This document shows, piece by piece, positions 1-6,561 of a stretch of 7,418 bases of DNA. The translations under genes were made by a program, and so were the position numbers. Position 1 is the first letter of the stretch. The number at the start of each line of letters is the position of its first letter. The notes below the pieces were generated by a model. It saw nothing but the letters and a program-made list of their open reading frames with translations. It was not told where the DNA came from and ran no database searches. The DNA is from Clostridia bacterium (GTDB lineage Bacteria > Bacillota > Clostridia > Lutisporales > Lutisporaceae): positions 1 through 7,418 of the forward strand of contig JAQSYB010000093.1 of assembly GCA_029256365.1 (NCBI GenBank), written 5' to 3'.

Positions 1-302
1 GCTTCCATATCTTCTTGTATACCTAAGTTCCTGTAAAAAACTCTGTAAAACCATTGCAAAGCAGTGTCTTTATCAACCATAATATTGTTTGCATGCTCCA
101 CATCTGTTCCAAACCCCATTGCGACTTGCTGCATACTATTTTCATCATCATAGATGACTGATCTGGCAGCAGAGCTGCACCCTGCATCTAAAGCTCGCTT
201 GTATCTGTCCTTCATAATATCCAAATGGTCAACACCCTTGCCCATAAAAATAATAGGTGTGAAGAAAGCTAGAAATATCAATGTCCAAATAAACCACTTC
301 AT
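1..302 (-). CDS. Partial small membrane-anchored protein, candidate pseudopilin (3' end outside window)
   Basis: An open frame begins at the ATG at 302 and runs without a stop for 100 codons to the left edge, so the C-terminal part is missing. The N-terminus is hydrophobic (MKWFIWTLIFLAFFTPIIFM), followed by DRYKRALDAGCSSAARSVI, an Ala-rich helix. Next comes a region with GFGTDVEH and VDKDTALQWFYRVFYRNLGI, likely helical. The layout of a membrane segment, a helix and then 'd...A...f...y.n.gi' resembles small proteins that I associate with clostridial Tad-like operons, but I cannot verify a family. It starts 15 bases after the stop of the previous gene. GGGAG in the gap lies about 9 bases before the ATG, and GGTGAG directly before it may also help. 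No other in-frame start exists between the upstream stop and this ATG. The same strand, tight spacing and consistent codon choice make it a real gene of the operon. Confidence -1.
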   Translation of the reverse strand, partial: MKWFIWTLIFLAFFTPIIFMGKGVDHLDIMKDRYKRALDAGCSSAARSVIYDDENSMQQVAMGFGTDVEHANNIMVDKDTALQWFYRVFYRNLGIQEDME

Positions 303-317
303 CTCACCACACTCCCA

Positions 318-758
318 TTACCTAATATAGCTGCTTGCCTTACCAAACAAAGTAAAGTTGTAGCTTTTGCTGTTTGGTGTACCAAAAATACTATGCTCAT
401 ACATGATGCTGACGGGGTGGCGCTTGTTATATGTTACAGTTACATTCAGAAGGTCAAAGCCCTCATCTCGGAGCTGTGCATCCACAGCATCCCAGCCATC
501 AACCGCAACAATTCCAGCATCAACAAACCGTTCTGCGCGAATATGAATTTCATGTTCTCCATATTTGCTTAAATGCTTGTCCATTTCATCTAGTACAGAT
601 TGATACAACACACCTTTTTTTGCTGCAATTTGAGTATATTGATATACAATATTCTCAACATCCTGCTGTGCTAAGGTGTAGTTCCGATCCAATACTGTAA
701 ACATGGAATACCAAGTGAAAATCGGCAGTACGACTAAAACTGCCCAAAAGTTTTGCAT
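318..758 (-). CDS. TadE-like pseudopilin candidate
   Basis: This is a 146-residue protein, counted from the ATG at 758. Its N-terminal membrane segment (about 4-23, FWAVLVVLPIFTWYSMFTVL) is followed by an amphipathic helix, DVENIVYQYTQIAAKKGVLY. That run is similar in style to the alpha-helical spine after the membrane segment in TadE-like pseudopilins, where Tyr- and Ala-rich helices precede a 'kGvl' turn. A helix with LDEMDKHLSKYGEHEIHI and a beta-rich end (LLNVTVTYNKRHPVSIMYEH, then YNFTLFGKASSYIR) complete it. AAAGGG at 767-772 lies 8 bases before the ATG at 758. In-frame ATG (764) and GTG (767) codons fall within or too near that site. The TadE-like call is an inference from shape and from its position after tadB/tadC. 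It would be a minor subunit or an initiator of the fibre. Confidence -1.
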   Translation of the reverse strand: MQNFWAVLVVLPIFTWYSMFTVLDRNYTLAQQDVENIVYQYTQIAAKKGVLYQSVLDEMDKHLSKYGEHEIHIRAERFVDAGIVAVDGWDAVDAQLRDEGFDLLNVTVTYNKRHPVSIMYEHSIFGTPNSKSYNFTLFGKASSYIR

Positions 759-808
759 TTGCATCACCCTTTATACTGTGAATTAAATCAGCAGGCATTT
801 CTTAATGA
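759..808 (-). other. Longest intergenic gap in the window
   Basis: Fifty bases separate the stop of the 126-residue protein from the ATG of the next gene. Apart from the Shine-Dalgarno AAAGGG at 767-772, I see no hairpin with a T-run and no convincing -35/-10 pair. It may be a simple spacer or an RNA processing site. Confidence -1.
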
Positions 809-1189
809 TTACAACCTTGTAAATGTAATGGTACTTGCACTGGTTTCTCTACGGTATTGGTCACCAGGACTAACTATACTATCTATTTCCTGGCCACCAT
901 ATGTGTCTGAAGTTGTAAATAAATATGTTGCACTCCCAACTTTGACAATTACAGTTCTTGTATTACCCGGCTCGCAAATTTCTTGTATTTCATCAATCAC
1001 ATCATCACCGCTATACTGCAGACTTGTTGTATCCTCAATCCCCATCTTCACAGCATTAACGCTTTGCTGTGTACTGTCTGCCATTGCCTCTTGGGCTGCT
1101 TTCTGTGGTGCGTAGACATTCCCAATAAAGAACAAGCCGATTGCTGCTACAATCCCCAGAATTAATAGTTTTGACCAAAAGCTATCCAT
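809..1189 (-). CDS. Small single-pass protein, candidate pilin or pseudopilin
   Basis: This 126-residue protein has one N-terminal hydrophobic segment (about residues 6-26, SKLLILGIVAAIGLFFIGNVY) followed by a soluble part, the general shape of a pilin or anchored pseudopilin. I do not recognise it by sequence. No Flp-type processing site (G followed by xxxxEY/F) is visible before the hydrophobic core. VYA at 25-27 resembles a signal peptidase site, but Pro follows it, which is unfavourable. The outer part is Thr/Ser-rich and probably beta-rich at the end (TRTVIVKVGSATYLF, TSASTITF), with one Cys in EICEPG. It has the best Shine-Dalgarno of the operon (AAGGAGG, 7 bases before the ATG), so high translation is plausible, as expected of a structural subunit. 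It begins 19 bases after the tadC-like stop. A major pilin-like subunit is possible but unproven. Confidence -1.
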   Translation of the reverse strand: MDSFWSKLLILGIVAAIGLFFIGNVYAPQKAAQEAMADSTQQSVNAVKMGIEDTTSLQYSGDDVIDEIQEICEPGNTRTVIVKVGSATYLFTTSDTYGGQEIDSIVSPGDQYRRETSASTITFTRL

Positions 1190-1196
1190 AATCTTT

Positions 1197-1203
1197 CCTC
1201 CTT
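1197..1203 (-). promoter_or_regulatory. Strong ribosome binding site of the 126-residue pilin candidate
   Basis: AAGGAGG on the minus strand is a full Shine-Dalgarno placed 7 bases before the ATG at 1189. It is the only canonical AGGAGG-type site with ideal spacing among the genes here, which fits a need for more of this product than of the machine parts. Confidence -1.
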
Positions 1204-1208
1204 AAATT

Positions 1209-2363
1209 TTATTTAATAATCATATTGGCGGGATTTGAAATCACCGTCAAACCATATGCGAAATAGATGCATCCTAAACCCATTACCACCGCCATAGCAG
1301 TCATGGCATATAACATCTTGGTACGTCGTCGTGTAATATTTTCGATTTCTATCCATTTAATTGTATTGTTGATGGTATCCTCTACATCATCAACTGAATG
1401 AATCAAGCCAGTTCGTCTTGCAATTTTCATGGTTTCCAGCAGTTCATAAAGCTCATCCCGATCCACAGTCTCCAGTGCTGCATCAAAAGCTTCATCCTGC
1501 TTCCCACCTTTCTTAAGTCCCTCGATTAATGCTTCAAACAAAGGCTTGTACACATCTGTCACTATTACGATATGCTCTAAAATATTCAACACCGAGAAAG
1601 GCGGCATTCTGCCAAACACTGAGAAAACAATCATGCAATTGAGTATTTCCCAATTTTTCTTGTCTTCTATGAGCTTTCTTTTAATTTGCCCTAATATATC
1701 TGGCAAGTGATAGATGAGAATCGAAATCAAGACAATGTATATATAAGTGTTTATCCCATTTCTTATCAACCTAGTTTGAATAACCTTATAGTATAGCCGC
1801 TGGGCAGTGGTTTTCAAATCATCGGTAGTTTGCACTCCCTGCTGCTTAATCAGATCCTCAATATACGCAATATAACGCTGCTTATTTCGCGCCCTGTATA
1901 TCTCATCATCTTTTAAAATCTTCTTGTCAACCAAATGATAAAGCTGTATTTCCAGAGCAACATTTTCCGGAGTGTCAACCCGAAAGGTTTCTATCAGGTT
2001 ATGATTATAATTCACATTCTGTACGATTTCCTTCAACTCAATTGCTTTATTGGTGCTCTGTATTGTAACAAGTATAAAAAAGCTTAGGGCAAACATACAC
2101 CATTTGCACAGGTAAATGCCTTCAACACTAATCTTCCAGCCTATCGAAGTCAAAAACTTTTTGGTGTTTCTGTATTTGATACTATTTGGCTTAGGAACAA
2201 ATGGGTAAAGCTTTCTTAGGGTTTTGGTATGAATCACCCTTATATATTCTTGGCTGAAAAGCCTCTTAAGTTTCATGTTTCGGGTGACAAAGGCGATTGC
2301 TAAGCTGAGAACTATTATAAGGATTAAAGTTGCCACGGTCTGTGCAAATATAATAATATTCAA
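1209..2363 (-). CDS. tadC: TadC-like inner-membrane platform protein (T2SSF family)
   Basis: This is the second predicted platform protein, 384 residues if started at the TTG at 2363. Hydrophobic segments lie at about 3-26, 83-101, 203-223 and 350-373. A T2SSF-like cytoplasmic helical region runs from about 237 to 349. It includes EALIEGLKKGGKQDEAFDAA, an 'L..GG...eAl..a' pattern typical of the family, and LLETMKIARRTGLIHSVDD, where TadB/TadC proteins have 'l...l..a...G..l...l'. A long charged loop (about 100-200) separates the second and third segments. No ATG lies near the expected start. The longest frame begins at 2519, but its first 52 residues would overlap the 3' end of the tadB-like gene in another frame. 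AGGGGG at 2371-2376 stands 7 bases before the TTG at 2363, and this start places the first membrane segment directly at the N-terminus. The gap to the preceding stop is 11 bases. Confidence -1.
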   Translation of the reverse strand: MNIIIFAQTVATLILIIVLSLAIAFVTRNMKLKRLFSQEYIRVIHTKTLRKLYPFVPKPNSIKYRNTKKFLTSIGWKISVEGIYLCKWCMFALSFFILVTIQSTNKAIELKEIVQNVNYNHNLIETFRVDTPENVALEIQLYHLVDKKILKDDEIYRARNKQRYIAYIEDLIKQQGVQTTDDLKTTAQRLYYKVIQTRLIRNGINTYIYIVLISILIYHLPDILGQIKRKLIEDKKNWEILNCMIVFSVFGRMPPFSVLNILEHIVIVTDVYKPLFEALIEGLKKGGKQDEAFDAALETVDRDELYELLETMKIARRTGLIHSVDDVEDTINNTIKWIEIENITRRRTKMLYAMTAMAVVMGLGCIYFAYGLTVISNPANMIIK

Positions 2364-2370
2364 AACCACA

Positions 2371-2376
2371 CCCCCT
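2371..2376 (-). promoter_or_regulatory. Ribosome binding site that sets the TTG start of the tadC-like gene
   Basis: The minus strand reads AGGGGG followed by TGTGGTT and then TTG. The spacing of 7 bases to the TTG at 2363 is good. The in-frame GTG at 2369 is only one base away and cannot be served by it. The site overlaps the stop codon of the tadB-like gene (2375-2377), so termination and re-initiation are probably coupled. Confidence -1.
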
Positions 2377-3184
2377 ATATCTGCTGTTTTCTCATCCAAT
2401 GAATAAATAGAGCAGATAGATTTGCAGATAGAAATATATAGGCTTTCATGTTTTGTGCTTTTATTCCCTGATATACTTCCATCATGTTCATTTCTATCAG
2501 TATTTTTGCATTGATCCAATCTGATGAAAAAATAAATAGAAATGGAGCTACATATAGAAACAGCTGTATATACCTTAATTCTGCATCGTTATAGCCCTGC
2601 TGAACATTAATAAAATTAAGTATGTTTGTCATTTTCATTAGATTTCTGCCTATGGGATTTGCTTGACTTGCATCCGATACCTCCCCTATCCCCTTTTCCT
2701 TTGCCATGAACATTAGTGAAGCCAACATTCTAAACCAAACAAAAGAGAACTTACATTTTAGTGCTGCAATTTCATCACCTGGGTTTCCAGATATAAGGGC
2801 ACTGCGAATCTTTACAAGATACAAACGTGCTTCCGGGGGACATTTTTCTTCAGTCTCTTTAATAGTTTGAATCACATTCCCTTTGTAATGAGTGTAATAA
2901 TGTGCAAGCTTTTTGGTGGTCTTAGGAAGGGTTAACTTAATTCTTTTTTCTATTTCTTCAAAATAAATATCCTGAAAGCAATATGTAAATATTAAAGTGG
3001 ATGAAATACAAAAAAGCTTATGATACCACAAAGTATGAAAAAAACTATATAATAAACCAAAATATAAAATGCTAACAATAGTCATCACAATAAAAAGCAT
3101 TGAGGTCTTTGGAAGGTTTTCTGCAAAACTACGTTGATTCATTGAGCAAAGCCTGTTATTTAAGCTATATTTAAATCTGTTCAT
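2375..3184 (-). CDS. tadB: TadB-like inner-membrane platform protein (T2SSF family, divergent)
   Basis: This is a predicted platform protein, the first of a TadB/TadC pair that the CpaF motor acts on, 269 residues from the ATG at 3184. Two hydrophobic segments lie near the N-terminus (about 29-48 and 54-72). A cytoplasmic T2SSF-like helical region follows (about 84-165) that starts with LTLPKTTKKLAHYYTHYKGN, matches the 'lP.....la..y..G' pattern of TadB and ends near ALKCKFSFVWFRMLASL. Two further hydrophobic stretches (about 207-225 and 247-263) complete a four-segment topology. The ATG at 3184 follows AGGGTGG (3194-3200) by 9 bases and overlaps the CpaF stop by 14 bases. An in-frame TTG at 3193 directly abuts that site and is too close to use it. 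The sequence is divergent, so the family call rests on topology, the LP motif and its place after cpaF. It could be called TadB or TadC by different schemes. Confidence -1.
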   Translation of the reverse strand: MNRFKYSLNNRLCSMNQRSFAENLPKTSMLFIVMTIVSILYFGLLYSFFHTLWYHKLFCISSTLIFTYCFQDIYFEEIEKRIKLTLPKTTKKLAHYYTHYKGNVIQTIKETEEKCPPEARLYLVKIRSALISGNPGDEIAALKCKFSFVWFRMLASLMFMAKEKGIGEVSDASQANPIGRNLMKMTNILNFINVQQGYNDAELRYIQLFLYVAPFLFIFSSDWINAKILIEMNMMEVYQGIKAQNMKAYIFLSANLSALFIHWMRKQQI

Positions 3185-4949
3185 CCAAATCAACCACCCT
3201 ATTTTTCTTTTTATTTGCTTCGACTAAGGACTGCAGCTTTTCCATATATCTCCAAGCATCTTTCTTATGTCGTGCTTTATTCAGAATATTCTCAGATGGC
3301 ATATTGATATATTTTGGTATCCCATCTTTGGCATCCATGATTGTTCTCAATCTGTACATATTATTGGTATTGCTTTGTATTTGCTGAATATAGTAAAGCT
3401 TTTGCAAAATAGACTTGTCCGTCTCGAGATTTAAGTCAAAGTCATAATCAAAGGCAGTACTGACCATCGGAATAACCTCTACTATTTCAGTGATAACTCT
3501 TTTTCCATCAATGATATTATGCTGGAATATCAAATTTATATAATTTACGATATCCATCACTGCACTTTGTTCCGTATGATATCTGCCTGTACTTAATAGA
3601 AGATTCTTAAATCTAGGTACTGTAGTTTCTGGATTTGCGACATGTGCAGTAAACCAAGCAGACATACTTACAGATTGTATCAGCTGCAACACACTATATA
3701 GGGCTTCTCCGCTTCTTACTTCTCCTAAGTCTGCTACATCTACACTTAACCTGAGAATTGTTTTTACTGCATCCTCTAATGTCTTATTCTGCATTCCCTT
3801 TAACTCAACTATTCTCTTATAAGGATATTTCTGCATAACATGCTGTTCAAAGAAATCCTCCACAATCCCAATATGCAGACTATCATCCAATAATTCAAAC
3901 AGAGCCGACATCGTCGTAGTTTTTCCAGTTCCCAAACTGCCTTGCATGCATATGCTGGCTCCACTTCTAACCAACGCTGTTAAGGCAGTAAGTAAATCTG
4001 AATCTGGAATCAACTCCTTTATGCCCAAATGCCTTTGATTAAAGATTCTAGTGCATAGGTTTCTAGCAGATGAATAAGGCTGCTGCGTTACTGTAATCCT
4101 TGCTAAATCACCACGATAGCATAGCTTCTCAGGAGAGCTCTCATCCAGCTGACCTGCATCTTTATCAAAGGATATTGCTCTATCCTGTACTATTCTGGCT
4201 TCTTCCTTTGTAAGCTTTAAAAAGCTTAACCAAAGCTTTATGTCACACCAGCAATAAATGTACTTGCCATCATTAGAAAACCCTATTTCGTTTACATCAG
4301 AATATGCAAGGGTGTCTAAGCAAAGCAATCCAAATAATCTTTGATAAATGACCTGCACAACTATTTCTATCTTATCCGCAAAGCTAAGGCTATTTCCTTG
4401 AAGTTCCTTATTATAAATAAATTCAATATCTTCTTCATTGTATTCAAACCTTTTACTGGTATAATTCCAATCGTCCTTGCTTTCTTCTCTTTGTTTATTA
4501 TAGATATCATATTTCTTCATCAAGTTTTTAAAAGCCAAAGATCTAACACTTCCATGTGCTCCATTCAGGTACATAATGATATTGAACTTTTCTTCTGCAG
4601 TAAGCTTATGAGGTTTGTCAAAAGGGATGATGTAATTGACATAATCGTTGCCTTCGTTAATCTTTAAATCTCGGCAAAGCAATATATCAGACAAAGTGCC
4701 ATCCTCTAATACAAGATAGATATTAAAACTAGTTAATAAATCCGTTTTAATATGAGCTTTTAATATATTCCTATCCTCTAAATTACCTGAGGTTGAGCTG
4801 TCTTTAAATTTTTTAAGAATGTGAATCACTTTTTTTATTTGCTCATTTTCTGGTTGTTTAATAATAAAGGTCTCAAAATTTTTTTCTATCTGCTTAGAAA
4901 ATATATTGATATCCAAAGCTTCGACAATCTGCTGCTGCAAACTAGACAT
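3171..4949 (-). CDS. cpaF: CpaF/TadA-type secretion ATPase (T2SS E family)
   Basis: This is the predicted hexameric motor ATPase at the cytoplasmic face of the Tad-like machine, 592 residues from the ATG at 4949. The landmarks occur in the correct order: a CpaF N2-domain motif SDVNEIGFSNDGKYIYCW (about 217-234); Arg-containing strands RGDLARITVTQQPYSSARN (about 279-297); Walker A GSLGTGKTTT (337-346); an Asp box GIVEDFFEQ (361-369); a Walker B region DVADLGEVRSGEA (404-416), equivalent to the usual 'hhhGEVRGGEA'; and a His box FTAHVANP (433-440), equivalent to 'TxHANSP'. About 200 residues precede the CpaF core with no motif I recognise, and about 80 charged residues follow it, so it is longer than the typical 450-500. 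The ATG at 4949 follows GGGGTG by 6 bases and overlaps the preceding stop by 8 bases (ATGTCTAG), which suggests translational coupling. A GTG at 4958 is the alternative start. The identification as a secretion ATPase is secure; the substrate is inferred from neighbours. Confidence -1.
   Translation of the reverse strand: MSSLQQQIVEALDINIFSKQIEKNFETFIIKQPENEQIKKVIHILKKFKDSSTSGNLEDRNILKAHIKTDLLTSFNIYLVLEDGTLSDILLCRDLKINEGNDYVNYIIPFDKPHKLTAEEKFNIIMYLNGAHGSVRSLAFKNLMKKYDIYNKQREESKDDWNYTSKRFEYNEEDIEFIYNKELQGNSLSFADKIEIVVQVIYQRLFGLLCLDTLAYSDVNEIGFSNDGKYIYCWCDIKLWLSFLKLTKEEARIVQDRAISFDKDAGQLDESSPEKLCYRGDLARITVTQQPYSSARNLCTRIFNQRHLGIKELIPDSDLLTALTALVRSGASICMQGSLGTGKTTTMSALFELLDDSLHIGIVEDFFEQHVMQKYPYKRIVELKGMQNKTLEDAVKTILRLSVDVADLGEVRSGEALYSVLQLIQSVSMSAWFTAHVANPETTVPRFKNLLLSTGRYHTEQSAVMDIVNYINLIFQHNIIDGKRVITEIVEVIPMVSTAFDYDFDLNLETDKSILQKLYYIQQIQSNTNNMYRLRTIMDAKDGIPKYINMPSENILNKARHKKDAWRYMEKLQSLVEANKKKNRVVDLDEQI
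3194..3200 (-). promoter_or_regulatory. Ribosome binding site of the tadB-like gene
   Basis: AGGGTGG on the minus strand lies 9 bases before the ATG at 3184 and directly against a TTG at 3193. It favours the ATG. The site lies inside the last codons of the cpaF-like gene. Confidence -1.
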
Positions 4950-5805
4950 CAACCTCACCCCACTGCATTACTTTTAATAAAATCTTATTCATTGGATTGA
5001 TATTTTCCTGAAAATGCTGAATAGGAATGAAAAGCTTCTCTGCGACTATACGGCTAAGCTCCATCATTTGCTCCGTCATTAGACTATGTGTTTTTTTCTT
5101 ATTCATCTCATTCTTCAAAAAACTATACAGCTTGCCATCGCAACAGGCAGCTTTGTTTACATTGTTGTCAAAGGATATTCCATATGAGCCCTTCAGCCCC
5201 AGACCTTTGTTTAGCCTACTTAAGGTTTTAATTGTATTGCTTTCCTCCATTAAGCCATTAAAGACTGCCAATGTCTTATCACCTTGGATATATCCTTTTA
5301 TCTGCTTATTTATCCTTAGCAGATCTTTCAACATCATTTCATTCTGATTCATCACTGCAAGAATTACTTCTGCACCATCAAGAAACATCTGTTTTTCTTT
5401 GCACAAACCCGTTTCCAAATCAACAATCACAATTTCATATGCCTCCAAGGCACTCTCTAAGAACCGTTGATAGAAGGATTCACCCACTTTACTGATTTCT
5501 TTGTCTATTTTGCAGTTGGGCAAAACATGCAGCATATCATTAATGGCGGAGGAATAGGTCTTGATATGCTCTGCATTGATATCTAAGTCAAAGCTTTTCA
5601 GATAATCCATTGAAAATCTAGAAATCGCATCATTCTGCATGTATTGTTCCATATAATTCCTTGTGCTGCCCATATTTACTATTAAGGTTTTCTTATTGGT
5701 TAAATGCTGCAGGGCAATTCCTAAAGCAATAGAGATCGTACTACCCCCTGCACCATGGTTTCCTGGCACCCACACTGATATTAAGCTGCCTCTGGTATCT
5801 CTCAT
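4942..5805 (-). CDS. TadZ/CpaE-like MinD-family protein with degenerate P-loop
   Basis: This MinD/ParA-superfamily protein occupies the usual tadZ/cpaE position between cpaB and cpaF. TadZ/CpaE proteins mark the site of Tad pilus assembly. It has about 287 residues. The P-loop region reads PGNHGAGGST (about residues 14-23). Compared with the MinD pattern KGGxGKT, both the signature Lys and the P-loop Lys are absent (His and Ser stand there), though the Gly-rich turn and final Thr remain. EIVIVDLETGL (about 124-134) is a good Walker B strand with its Asp and TG turn, and LAVMNQNEMML fits the later strand. There is no receiver-like N-terminal domain: the ATPase fold starts almost at residue 1. 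The start is ambiguous. The GTG at 5811 lies 5 bases after AGGAG, and the ATG at 5805 lies 8 bases after the AGG of AGGAGAGG. The 3' end overlaps the CpaF gene. Atypical P-loops are known in the TadZ family, so nucleotide binding may persist without normal hydrolysis (inference). Confidence -1.
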   Translation of the reverse strand: MRDTRGSLISVWVPGNHGAGGSTISIALGIALQHLTNKKTLIVNMGSTRNYMEQYMQNDAISRFSMDYLKSFDLDINAEHIKTYSSAINDMLHVLPNCKIDKEISKVGESFYQRFLESALEAYEIVIVDLETGLCKEKQMFLDGAEVILAVMNQNEMMLKDLLRINKQIKGYIQGDKTLAVFNGLMEESNTIKTLSRLNKGLGLKGSYGISFDNNVNKAACCDGKLYSFLKNEMNKKKTHSLMTEQMMELSRIVAEKLFIPIQHFQENINPMNKILLKVMQWGEVDV

Positions 5806-5821
5806 ATGCACGTCCTCTCCT

Positions 5822-6556
5822 CTACTTCTTTTTCATACTGGAATCCTCAAAGCTTTGCTTCCCTCCAGATTTTGATTCTAAGCTGTCGCCATCATAGGCG
5901 GGTGTATAAGTAGCAATACTAGGCAATTGAGACTTGTCCAAGTATTGAACAAGAAAAATAAATCCCTCTGTATTTGCTTCCTTTATGTTTTCTTGTTCAA
6001 CCTTATTTAAATAGAAGCTTAAGGTTTTGTCTGTTTTACCAACTACAACTGCTTTTGCGACCACCACATCGTCCACATTGTTAGGTCTGAACAGCTTTAT
6101 ATCCACAACACTTCCAACCTCCACCGTAGATGGTATCGCTTCATCACGAAAGGTATGCTCTGTCAGTCGATCATCTTCCTCATACCACTCAGTGCTTTCA
6201 ACTAAGTCTGCCTGTAATAAAAACTCCTTCTCAGCTATGGAACTTGCTACTCTTTTATTTTTCAGCTGCTGCACTGAAGTAATTGCCCCTGCAGGTACAA
6301 GCTCTTTAGGTACTGCTACCACCTCAAACTTCACCGCATCTGCCATTTCGCCGGCTTGTAAGCCATGACTTGCCCTTACAACTTGAATGACAGCTGACTC
6401 CTTGGATTGATTGTTTTTTTTGTCAGTTAGGTTCACTTCACTATCATCGCCATAATAAAAATACCCCAGCAGCAAGAATATAACGAAAATGCCTGCTAGA
6501 CCAAATATTATGACTTTTTTTCTTTTATCTAGTCTTGTTTGTCTGACATAAGTCAT
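5822..6556 (-). CDS. cpaB: CpaB/RcpC-like SAF-domain pilus assembly protein
   Basis: This is a bitopic membrane protein of the CpaB/RcpC type, 244 residues from the ATG at 6556. A basic N-terminus (RLDKRKK) precedes one membrane segment (about residues 14-35, KKVIIFGLAGIFVIFLLLGY), which predicts a short cytoplasmic tail and an external body. Residues about 56-118 look like a SAF domain: VVRASHGLQAGEM, then FEVVAVPKELVPAGAI, then a VASSIAEKEFLL strand. This is the usual CpaB layout of a hydrophobic strand, a Gly turn and a 'v.vP..lvP.gai' stretch. A second beta-rich part follows, with VEVGSVVDIKLF (about 145-156) matching the 'pGd.VDv' element of CpaB. The tail is polar and Lys/Ser-rich. A GTG at 6565 is also in frame, but AGGGGG at 6565-6570 overlaps it and lies 8 bases before the ATG at 6556, so the ATG is preferred. 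In Gram-negatives CpaB works with the secretin; with none here, contact with the cell wall or pilus base is inferred. Confidence -1.
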   Translation of the reverse strand: MTYVRQTRLDKRKKVIIFGLAGIFVIFLLLGYFYYGDDSEVNLTDKKNNQSKESAVIQVVRASHGLQAGEMADAVKFEVVAVPKELVPAGAITSVQQLKNKRVASSIAEKEFLLQADLVESTEWYEEDDRLTEHTFRDEAIPSTVEVGSVVDIKLFRPNNVDDVVVAKAVVVGKTDKTLSFYLNKVEQENIKEANTEGFIFLVQYLDKSQLPSIATYTPAYDGDSLESKSGGKQSFEDSSMKKK

Positions 6557-6561
6557 TTCGC

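Noticed and set aside
759..808. Possible promoter (TATAAA-like run) or terminator in the 50-base gap
   Set aside because: No -35 partner at proper spacing and no stem followed by a T-run; the AT-rich run is part of the ribosome binding region.
2364..2519. N-terminal 52-residue extension of the TadC-like protein
   Set aside because: It overlaps the end of the tadB-like gene in another frame, lacks a ribosome binding site and adds no recognisable domain.
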